From Phycisphaerae bacterium (GTDB lineage: Bacteria; Planctomycetota; Phycisphaerae; UBA1845): DNA of 42,679 bases. Both the position numbers and the translations under genes were made by a program. The notes below the pieces were generated by a model. It saw nothing but the letters and a program-made list of their open reading frames with translations. It did not search any database and had not been told where the DNA came from. Where the stretch lies: assembly GCA_029260215.1 (NCBI GenBank), contig JAJDDQ010000027.1, forward strand, positions 1-42,679, given 5' to 3'. Positions 8,311 through 14,509 of the stretch are shown piece by piece (the first letter of the stretch is position 1; every line of letters starts with the position of its first letter).

Positions 8311-8670
8311 ATGAAGACATGGCAATTGTCATTTGTGGCGGCTGTCGCGGCCGTTGGTATTTCGGCTGGTTGTTCAACAACGGGGAAGCCGTCACCCGCA
8401 CCGCTTGTGTCGATGCAGGGCGATGCGGATGCTGTTGTTTACGTCAGCGGGTTGTCGTGTCCGTTCTGAGTGCATAATGTGCAGCGTTCGGTCGAGCGCG
8501 TTGATGGTGTGAAGAAGATAGAATTTGATCTGAACTCAGGTCGAGGTAGCGTAATATTCGATCGCGGTAAGACGGTGTCTCCCAACATCCTTTGGCGAGC
8601 CATCAAGGATAGTGGTTTTACGCCGGTCCGAGTTGAAACAGGAGATGCGGTTTATGAAGGGCCTGAGTAA
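8311..8670 (+). CDS. Predicted selenoprotein: MerP-like (HMA) lipoprotein with CxxU metal site
   Basis: AGAGGAG lies 9 nt before the ATG. The frame has a lipoprotein signal (GISAGC), then a heavy-metal-associated domain: VVYVSGLSCPF, an in-frame TGA at 8467-8469 (residue 53), then VHNVQRSVERVDGVKKIEF. It runs open to TAA at 8668-8670, giving 119 residues. The TGA stands exactly where HMA proteins have the second cysteine of G-x-x-C-x-x-C, so selenocysteine is the natural reading (CPFU). A short hairpin begins 14 nt after the TGA (see the next entry). MerP-type proteins bind Hg(II) in the periplasm and pass it to MerT/MerC. TGA is an ordinary stop in neighbouring genes, so the code is not globally changed. 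A Cys-to-stop mutation is the alternative. selA/B/C/D are not in the window. Confidence 0.82.
8484..8499 (+). promoter_or_regulatory. Candidate SECIS hairpin for TGA 8467
   Basis: GCGTTC (8484-8489) pairs with GAGCGC (8494-8499; one T-G wobble) around the loop GGTC. The loop begins 20 nt after the TGA and starts with G. Both fit the usual description of bacterial SECIS elements (a small G-containing apical loop a few tens of nt after UGA). It lies inside the coding sequence, as bacterial SECIS elements do. Confidence 0.6.
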
Positions 8671-8698
8671 CAGCAGGGGTTTATTGAGGGGGTATGGC

Positions 8699-8881
8699 GT
8701 GGTGCTCTTGCGTTCGACAAAGTGGTTTCATGTGGCGGTGTCCGGATCGTTCTTGCTTGGGCTGGGCGGCTGCCTCGGACCAAACCCGGGGTTTTTCGTT
8801 AGTTCGTCGGTCGCGAATGCGACGATTTTTACTCTGGTAAATACCTTTGTTTCGGGCGTGCTCGGCTCGGGGGGTGGCTGA
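8699..8881 (+). CDS. Mini-lipoprotein upstream of beta-barrel gene
   Basis: I start at the GTG at 8699, preceded by GAGGGGG. This places the lipobox LGLGGC at residue 25. An ATG at 8654 would add 15 residues and overlap the previous gene. The mature part (LGPNPGFFVSSSVANATIFT, then a hydrophobic VNTFVSGVLG) is short and helical or membrane-associated. It ends 3 bp before the beta-barrel gene. It resembles the mini-lipoproteins at 5990 and 16036 in size, lipobox and location. Function unknown. Confidence 0.6.
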   Translation: MVLLRSTKWFHVAVSGSFLLGLGGCLGPNPGFFVSSSVANATIFTLVNTFVSGVLGSGGG

Positions 8882-8884
8882 CCC

Positions 8885-9724
8885 GTGGGCGAGAAATTTA
8901 GGAATCTCTCCTGGTACACGTCCTACGGGATTTTCTTCGCGATCGTCGGGTTTTCGCCCGTTGTAACATTGGCTGGGCCGATCAATACGGATGTGGCGCT
9001 GACACCGCCGAAGGGCGGCAGTATTTTTCGGTTGCAGTACGGTTATGGCGAGTCGGACGGCAGTGGTGATGTGCAGCATGTTAATACATCGATCGTGAGA
9101 CGCACATACGTTTATGGTGTTACAGAGAAGTTCGCTCTGTTTCTGACGTCGCCGTTCGTTCACCGGGAGGTGGATATCGTCAGGCCTCAACTTGGCCGAT
9201 TCGAGCAGCGCGACAGTGGTGTGGCGGACCTGACGTTTTTAGCCAAGTATCGCTTCTGGCAGGACGACCGTCGTCCGGGGGAGACGTTGCGATGGGCTGC
9301 GCTCGGTGGGCTGAACATTCGCAGCGGCGACTCGGATTTCACGAGCGACAGTTACGACCCGATCATTGGGACTGTCTTCACGTGGCAGTGAGACCGCGGC
9401 TGGCTCGATGCCGACCTCATATACCAGCTTAATACCGGGCGTGGGGAATTCCGCCACGATACGCTTCGTTACGACGTGGCCTATTCCTACAGACTCACGC
9501 CGGCACGGTTCGAGGTGGGCAACGCCTGGGAGCTGGATGCGGTGGCGGAGCTTAACGGTCGGTACGTGGCCGACGGATCGCATGAGGTCTTTCTTTCGCC
9601 CGGGCTTCAGTATATCACGAAGCGGTGGATTCTGGAGACGTCTTTTCAACTGCCGGACGTTCAGAATGTTGAAGAGCCGGAGACGGAGTACCGGTTTATT
9701 GTTGGCTTTCGGTTTCAGTGGTAA
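8885..9724 (+). CDS. Outer-membrane beta-barrel protein with one in-frame TGA
   Basis: From the GTG at 8885 the frame encodes a signal peptide (FFAIVGFSPVVTLAG) and alternating amphipathic strands typical of an outer-membrane barrel, resembling the transporter / phenol-degradation MetA-like family. Strands include GSIFRLQYGYGES, FALFLTSPFVHREV and LRWAALGGLNIRSGDS. At 9389-9391 an in-frame TGA (residue 169) interrupts it, after IIGTVFTWQ. The same frame continues DRGWLDADLIYQLN and ends with a barrel-type terminal strand, FIVGFRFQW, at 9724. Read through, the protein has 279 residues. The TGA could be a nonsense mutation (for example of Trp TGG), an error, or a third recoded TGA. No strong SECIS-like hairpin follows at the usual distance, so I favour a disrupted or mis-sequenced codon but cannot decide. 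Confidence 0.65.
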
Positions 9725-9990
9725 CGATCGTGCAGCGCTCTCGTCCGGTGGTCGCTCCCGCGCACCCATTGCCGATCCGAGATGCGCTCTCGGTCACCCT
9801 CCCAGTGGCCTGTCCGAGTAACACTAGAACGGCTCACGGAATGGGGTTTTGACCCCTTCGCACCCCCAGTCCAGGGAGGTCAAGGTGCCAATCCGTGCAG
9901 GTCAAATTGAATACTCGGCAGGTTCCTAACGTAACAAAAGGGGATTCAGGCTGTCTGAGAACGCGGCAAGAAAGAACGTGGGCATTCTCC
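9725..9990. other. Gap between the two metal operons
   Basis: This region holds no supported gene or tRNA. A GGGGTTTTGACCCC palindrome (around 9844-9857) lacks a T-run, so it is not a clear terminator. The promoter of the second operon starts at 9991. Confidence 0.5.
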
Positions 9991-10022
9991 TTGACCCTGC
10001 ACTATGGTTCAGGGTGTAGATT
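9991..10022 (+). promoter_or_regulatory. MerR-type promoter and operator of the second metal operon
   Basis: TTGACC (9991-9996) and TAGATT (10017-10022) have a 20-bp spacer. The spacer contains a perfect dyad, ACCCTG (9994-9999) with CAGGGT (10010-10015), extended by further symmetric bases. The merR gene starts at 10040, so transcription is co-directional and likely autoregulated. Layout is the same as at 7049 but the operator half-sites differ. Confidence 0.88.
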
Positions 10023-10039
10023 CAAGAAGGTTGGTCATC

Positions 10040-10465
10040 ATGAAACTCAACAACGCGACGCAAATGACGATTGGACGGGTCGCCAAGACGCTCGATCTGC
10101 CGATTTCGACGCTGCGGTACTACGAACGAGAGGGGCTTCTTACTCCGCCCGATCGAAGCAGATCGGGATATCGGCTGTACGACGAGGCCGCCGTCGAGCG
10201 GCTGGCGTTTATCCGGTCGGCTCAGGCGGTGGGATTCACGCTGGAGGATATCCGTGAGTTGCTGCGACTCGACGAGAACTCCTCATGCAAGGATGTTCAG
10301 AAGCTGCTTAGTCGCCGCCTTGCCGAGGTGGAAACGAAACTGGCCGACCTCAATCGCGTTCGTAACGCCCTGTCCGGCGCACTTGAACAATGTCGCAAAT
10401 CGCGCCGGGGATGCGGCGTTCTGATGGGCCTGAAACATCGCAAAGCAAGCAAGAACTCGAAATGA
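10040..10465 (+). CDS. MerR-family thiophilic metal sensor 2
   Basis: The ATG at 10040 follows GAAGG at about 9 nt. The 141 residues include the winged helix (MTIGRVAKTLDLPISTLRYY, GYRLYDEAAV), a coiled dimerisation helix and the ligands Cys83, Cys118 and Cys125. Spacing 35/7 is like CadR-type sensors; three thiolates in this arrangement bind Hg(II), Cd(II) or Pb(II). It is clearly paralogous to the regulator at 7105. The stop overlaps the next gene by 4 bp (ATGA), implying coupled translation with the MerT-containing fusion. Confidence 0.92.
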   Translation: MKLNNATQMTIGRVAKTLDLPISTLRYYEREGLLTPPDRSRSGYRLYDEAAVERLAFIRSAQAVGFTLEDIRELLRLDENSSCKDVQKLLSRRLAEVETKLADLNRVRNALSGALEQCRKSRRGCGVLMGLKHRKASKNSK

Positions 10466-11694
10466 ATACAACGACGACAACATCTGCACAACACAGCGAT
10501 CAAACTCCTGCGAAGCTGGCGTGTCCCTCGTGCGGCGAGATGAGCCGGAAGGTCAAGCACGTGACCCTTGAGAGTCTGCTGCGCCCCGAACGGCGTAGCG
10601 ACATCGGCGAGGATCAAAACTATGTCTGTGCGACGCCGCGCTGCGATATGGTGTATTTCAGCGCGAGCAACGGCCAGACATTTAGCAAGCTCGACTTGAC
10701 TGTCCGCTTCGGCCTGAAAGAAACCGACGCCCCGCGCTCTGTGTGCTATTGCTTCGATCACACGGTCGAGGAGATTCAGGACGAGATTCAGCGCACCGGT
10801 GAGTCCACCGTCGTGGAGCGCATCAAGGTTGACATGAAAGGCCCCGGCTGTCGCTGCGAGTATACGAACCCGCTGGGCGGTTGTTGCCTGAAAACCGTTC
10901 AGGTCGCGGTCGCCGATGCCCTCCGCTCGCTCGGCAACGAGGAGCAGGCCATAGCGGCTGGTGCTGTCGATCACGGTGACTGCTGTGCGGTCAACGGTCA
11001 CGCACACAGGGAAGAAGAAGTGACAGCGGACTGCTGCGCCACGCAATGCGATGCGTCGGGCGATGTCGGGGTCGGCTCCGGGCGTGATCGCGCCGGAACG
11101 CTGGCGGCTGGCGGCTCCGTCGTAGCGGCCATCCTTTCATCCGCGTGCTGCTGGCTTCCCTTGGTGTTGATTGCGTTCGGCGCATCAGCTGCTGGAGTGG
11201 CTGGCTTCTTCGAGGCGTATCGCTCGTACTTCATCGTCGGTGCGGTCGGGCTGCTGGGATTTGGGTTCTACATGGTCTACTTCCGCATGGAGCGGTGTGA
11301 GCCAGATTCCGCGTGTGCAACGCCGAACCGCAACCTCGTGAGATTCAACAAAGTGATCCTGTGGACTGCGACCGCTCTGGTCGGCGCGTTCGTAATGTTC
11401 CCCAATTATGTCGGGCTTGTGGTCGGGTCACCAAGTAACGCATCAGCCACTGTCGATGTCGCCAGCCTTGCTAGCGCAAAATACCGCATCGAGGGCATGA
11501 CATGCGAGGGCTGTTCGGGAATCCTTCAACGTGCATTGACGGAGTTGCCCGAATTGAAAGCCGCCGAGGTTGACTTCGCCACGAAATCAGCGGTTGTCCA
11601 CTACGAGCCGGGCAAGCCCGTGCCTCCAGATCGCGTGATCGAGGTAGTCAAAGCCGCCGGGTACAGCGCGACGCCTGCGGATGGAATGCCATAG
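10462..11694 (+). CDS. CopZ-type Fe-S/Zn domain - MerT - MerP fusion
   Basis: This 410-residue protein joins three modules. Residues about 18-150 match the N-terminal domain of CopZ-like metallochaperones: CPSC (21/24), Cys56/61, the CYCFDHT motif (95/97), Cys130/132 and Cys141/142, which bind a [2Fe-2S] cluster and zinc in the archaeal protein. A linker with two CC pairs (174/175, 191/192) follows. Residues about 210-322 are MerT: three membrane helices, the vicinal pair Cys229-Cys230 (SSACCWLPLVLIAFGAS) and the loop pair Cys279/Cys285. Residues about 340-405 are a MerP-like HMA domain with GMTCEGC (348/351). MerT moves Hg(II) into the cytoplasm and MerP hands it over. Such a fusion could pass metal along one chain to a cytoplasmic Fe-S/Zn domain, but the orientation is inferred. 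Confidence 0.9.
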   Translation: MNTTTTTSAQHSDQTPAKLACPSCGEMSRKVKHVTLESLLRPERRSDIGEDQNYVCATPRCDMVYFSASNGQTFSKLDLTVRFGLKETDAPRSVCYCFDHTVEEIQDEIQRTGESTVVERIKVDMKGPGCRCEYTNPLGGCCLKTVQVAVADALRSLGNEEQAIAAGAVDHGDCCAVNGHAHREEEVTADCCATQCDASGDVGVGSGRDRAGTLAAGGSVVAAILSSACCWLPLVLIAFGASAAGVAGFFEAYRSYFIVGAVGLLGFGFYMVYFRMERCEPDSACATPNRNLVRFNKVILWTATALVGAFVMFPNYVGLVVGSPSNASATVDVASLASAKYRIEGMTCEGCSGILQRALTELPELKAAEVDFATKSAVVHYEPGKPVPPDRVIEVVKAAGYSATPADGMP

Positions 11695-11725
11695 GACTAT
11701 AGAAGTGTGAGTCGGAGCGAAAGCG

Positions 11726-11947
11726 ATGTGTACGAGGCAAGCGTTGAAGCTCTTGGCATTGACGGGCGTGGTGAGCTTCGTGCTTTACATGGCCGTACAG
11801 AACCGTTGTCTTTGTCCCGCATGTCACGACGGGGAGCGCGCGAGCGCCATACAAACTTGGCCCGTTGCGGGTGGCGCTTTAAGCACGACGAGTGCGATCG
11901 ACGCCGGAGAGGGTTTTTCCGAGGCAGGATCGGGAGGCGCAGAATGA
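11726..11947 (+). CDS. Small single-pass membrane protein with CLCPAC motif
   Basis: This 73-residue frame has one N-terminal membrane helix (LLALTGVVSFVLYMAVQ) followed at once by NRCLCPAC, then a low-complexity tail. Its TGA overlaps the ATG of the next gene (ATGA), which supports real, coupled translation. The family is unknown. The Cys cluster at the membrane edge suggests metal or thiol handling within the operon. Confidence 0.55.
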   Translation: MCTRQALKLLALTGVVSFVLYMAVQNRCLCPACHDGERASAIQTWPVAGGALSTTSAIDAGEGFSEAGSGGAE

Positions 11948-12324
11948 AAACATTGATCTGCCGCACATGTGGCTGTTCGTTGGTGAGGCTGGGTATCTGC
12001 AGCGCAGACGCACCCAGACGCCGTCACGATGGTGAAGAGCATTTCTTCTGCTGTCATGGCTGCGCTGACTTATTCGCCGATGACCCCGAAAGATATCTCG
12101 ACGAAACGCGCGACCTGATCGTCTGCCCGACATGCTTGGCCGAGAAGCCTATGAAATGGACAGTGACACTGAAGATCGCAGGGCAGGACACGCACTTCTG
12201 CCGCTGTCCCTACTGTGCGGAAGTATTCAAGAAGAATCCAGTTTTCTATATCCAACGACTGGAAGGCACCATCCCCAACGAAGGCGTATTCAGTCACGAA
12301 GGATGTTGTGTACGACCGATGTAG
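11944..12324 (+). CDS. Double TRASH-like cysteine-rich metal-binding protein
   Basis: The protein (126 aa) starts with CRTCGCS and contains two similar units: FFCCHGCADLFADDPERYLD and FCRCPYCAEVFKKNPVFYI, each preceded by a short CxxC-type turn (CPTC in the second). The pattern C-x2-C followed by F, a short spacer and an aromatic residue resembles TRASH/YHS metal-binding domains, which occur in metal sensors and P-type ATPases. No signal peptide is seen, so it is likely cytoplasmic. It may receive metal imported by MerT or act as a buffer; this is inference. Confidence 0.7.
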   Translation: MKTLICRTCGCSLVRLGICSADAPRRRHDGEEHFFCCHGCADLFADDPERYLDETRDLIVCPTCLAEKPMKWTVTLKIAGQDTHFCRCPYCAEVFKKNPVFYIQRLEGTIPNEGVFSHEGCCVRPM

Positions 12325-12435
12325 CACAAGGACGTGAGTCGTGTGCCAAGTTGCGGAGCGAGGCGAGAGGCCGAAACGCGACAGTCGCATCGGGAACACG
12401 AAATGCACGTACACGAAACGAGGAGCGAGAAACGA

Positions 12436-13191
12436 ATGATTCGTATTAACTCCAGCCTGCCGGCATTCGCCCTTGCGATGGTGCTGCTTTCCACGAGTAC
12501 CTTGGGCGAGCCTCCTAGTGCAAACCCATCAGATGGGGTTCCATTGGTACAGAAGAAAATAGCTTTTCACGTAATGGGTTTGATGAAGACTCAGTCGGGC
12601 GCGACGTGACTGGGGTGACCGAACAAGGTCACGAAGTCCCTGGAAGGGACCAAGGCAACGAAGACGATCACCTGGGATTATGGAAAGGATCGCGTGACGA
12701 TCGGATACGATCCGAAGCTGACGACGCCGGATAAGCTGGCCAAAGTCATAACCAGCCTTGGGTATAAGGTGGAAGAGGCTGAGACACCGAAGGCAGTGGT
12801 CAAGGCGGAGTTGGCGAAGCCCGTCAAGGCGCCGTTGCCGAAAGACGCGCCCAAGTTTTTGCGCGATGCCTTCGACAGAGCGCGTCGGGCGAATCAACCG
12901 ATTGTTGTCGATTTCTGGGCGGATTGGTGTGTTCCGTGTCTGCGACTGAAGTCGGTTACGTTCCACGACGCGAAAGTGGTCAAGCTTCTCGAAGAAGTGG
13001 AATTGGTGTTTGTCGATCTTGACAAGTATCCGGCGTTGGGGACGTCATTTTGTGTGGAATCCGTGCCGGATGTGTTTCTGATTGATCGCGAGGGGATGGT
13101 TGTGGAACGGCTGCACAACTTTGAGCCGCCGGATAAGTTTCTTGTCCGGCTGAAGAAGCTGGTCGGTGAACGTGGGGGAGAGACGCGTTGA
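12436..13191 (+). CDS. Predicted selenoprotein: exported MerP-like (HMA) UxxU domain fused to thioredoxin
   Basis: AGGAG lies 10 nt before the ATG. Residues 1-24 form a signal peptide (ALAMVLLSTSTLG). Residues about 40-110 align with an HMA/MerP fold: KIAFHVMGLMKTQSGAT, then TGA (12607-12609), Leu, Gly, TGA (12616-12618), then PNKVTKSLEGTKATKTITW, ending ITSLGYKVEE. The two TGAs (residues 58 and 61) stand in the places of the metal-binding CxxC, giving UxxU. Without interruption the frame continues into a thioredoxin-like domain with active site WCVPC (Cys165/168) and the cis-Pro loop ESVPDVFLI, ending at 13191 (251 aa). One hairpin at 12636-12650 suits both TGAs. A periplasmic redox-coupled metal-binding or reductase role is inferred. 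Two independent point mutations at exactly these codons are unlikely. Confidence 0.85.
12636..12650 (+). promoter_or_regulatory. Candidate SECIS hairpin for TGAs 12607 and 12616
   Basis: GTCCC (12636-12640) and GGGAC (12646-12650) form a perfect stem around TGGAA, which has G at its second and third positions. The loop starts 31 nt after the first TGA and 22 nt after the second. Both distances lie within the range described for bacterial SECIS elements, so one hairpin could serve both codons. Confidence 0.6.
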
Positions 13192-13213
13192 GTCGTCGAG
13201 GTCGTCGCGTGTG

Positions 13214-13347
13214 CTGAGTGCGTTGGCCTTGGTTGAGTGCCTCACCTCTTCAGGGGTGGAGAAGTAGAAGAGTCAATTGGATTCGACTTCCCCACGGCTA
13301 AAGCCGTGGGGCACCCAATCCTTCAATTGAGTCGTGGCGACACTCAG
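13214..13347. repeat. Dispersed hairpin repeat, copy 2 (MITE-like)
   Basis: The termini CTGAGTG (13214-13220) and CACTCAG (13341-13347) are inverted repeats. Inside are the imperfect hairpin of CTCACCTCTTCAGGGGTGGAG and the perfect hairpin CCCCACGGCTAAAGCCGTGG, with the shared flank TCAATTGAGTCGTGGC. It lies between the convergent seleno-thioredoxin and lipoprotein genes. The right end supplies the stop codon of the lipoprotein at 13344. Confidence 0.8.
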
Positions 13348-13721
13348 TTGTTGTGCGTGAAATTTGTCGTTCGGCTGGATGCCCGGCGTATTCCTGTGCT
13401 GCCATTGGCGCCGCTCGATGATGTATAGTATTCGGTCACGTCGCCGTTTCGCCTGACGGCGGAAACTCTTGTTTGCCCTGCGTTGTGTGTTCTCGTGATT
13501 TCCCAGGGGATCGTTGCGCCCGCGGGGCCGTCGCTTGTGTCGCTCTGCGGTCTTGAGTAGGCCAAGGGGCCTGTGGGCGGAAAGATGACCGCGCTTGATC
13601 GGGCTGGTGACGGTGCTGTGGCCAACCGATTCGCAGCCGATCTGCCCGTTGAGCAGGCGGAAATGGATGTCACTAAAAAGACGACTGCGGCGAGCATGGT
13701 TGGGTAACGATACCGAGGCAT
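13344..13721 (-). CDS. Small lipoprotein of unknown function
   Basis: I chose the ATG at 13721 because AGGAG lies 8 nt upstream and the frame then opens with a lipoprotein signal (MLAAVVFLVTSISAC). The 125-residue protein is rich in Ser, Thr and Ala, polar, and probably largely disordered in the envelope. The upstream extension in the same frame has no signal. Its last codons lie in the repeat copy 13214-13347, so the original C-terminus may have been altered by insertion. No family recognised. Confidence 0.6.
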   Translation of the reverse strand: MPRYRYPTMLAAVVFLVTSISACSTGRSAANRLATAPSPARSSAVIFPPTGPLAYSRPQSDTSDGPAGATIPWEITRTHNAGQTRVSAVRRNGDVTEYYTSSSGANGSTGIRRASSRTTNFTHNN

Positions 13722-14008
13722 GGTGGCTCTCCTATTGGCTGCCGTTGCGTAAGAGGTTGAGCAGCCGATGAGTGTTATCGGCGAATTTTGAAACCTTCTT
13801 GAGCCGATAGCAGGATGGTGAAGGGCCGAGCGCCGTCGCCACACGTCAGCAGTGCAATCACACGGAATTGTCAGGCTTTTGGGCATGGTGATGTGTGCGG
13901 TTGGTGGAAGGTGCGGGTGAGGTTTCGCGTCGCTGGTGGTGGGGTGTTACAGGGTGGTTACCGTGGCGAGTTGACCGGTTTCAGGGCGTGGGATAGGCTT
14001 TTAGCACG

Positions 14009-14383
14009 ATGGCTAAGGTTTTGACTGTACTTGTGATTGCGGGGTCGTTTCTTTCCGTTCCGGCGTTGTGCCTGGGCGGGATGATTACGCATGCTTGCTC
14101 CTGTGCAGAAGAGCCGTGTTGCGAATTTGAATGCGATTGCGACGATCATTCCGGCTGCGGGCATGAAAGCGAGTGCTCCGATGATCCATGCAGCGTTCAA
14201 GTCGTTCGGCCTGAGCGTCAATGCAACGACGCCGTCACCGTTTGTTCGCCCGTGGCTTCTGCGGCGATCGTTCGCATCTCCGTCACGCAATTTTCGGTGC
14301 AATCGGAATGTGCCTCTGCGCACGACCGGCTTGGTGGAGCGAATCTATCGTTGCCTTCGGGCGGCCTCCCTCTCCTGATCTGA
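14009..14383 (+). CDS. Exported cysteine-rich protein preceding CzcCBA-type genes
   Basis: This 124-residue protein has a signal peptide (VLVIAGSFLSVPALCLGG) followed by a dense Cys/Asp/His segment: HACSCAEEPCCEFECDC, then DDHSGCGHESECSDDPC. At least 12 cysteines fall within about 35 residues. The C-terminal half has few metal ligands. It lies 126 bp upstream of the efflux operon on the same strand, so a periplasmic metal-binding or delivery role, in the manner of CusF or metallothionein-like proteins, is plausible but unproven. No family recognised. Confidence 0.65.
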   Translation: MAKVLTVLVIAGSFLSVPALCLGGMITHACSCAEEPCCEFECDCDDHSGCGHESECSDDPCSVQVVRPERQCNDAVTVCSPVASAAIVRISVTQFSVQSECASAHDRLGGANLSLPSGGLPLLI

Positions 14384-14509
14384 TTTCTCGTCTTTATTTC
14401 ACTGTCTGATGCTGCGGGGCGTGTATGCGCGCTTGTTTCAGCATTCTCGGCCGGCGACGTTCGTTGTGATGCGTCAGGTTCGTCGAAACCGTATTGAAGG
14501 ATCTTCTTC

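Noticed and set aside
8271-8477. A reading frame in another phase over the start of the seleno-MerP gene
   Set aside because: It has no ribosome site or domain, and the in-frame TGA model of 8311-8670 explains the region with a recognisable HMA domain.
9725-9990. A selC-like tRNA between the two metal operons
   Set aside because: There is no long extra arm, CCA end or T-arm consensus; short palindromes only.
7049-13191. Genome-wide recoding of TGA (as Trp)
   Set aside because: TGA ends several ordinary genes here (both MerR regulators, the Cys-rich repeat protein, the small genes at 8699 and 11726), so it is a normal stop in this organism.
12436-13191. Pseudogene explanation for the HMA-thioredoxin gene
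   Set aside because: Both TGAs fall precisely on the CxxC positions, there are no frameshifts or other stops, and the domains on both sides are intact.
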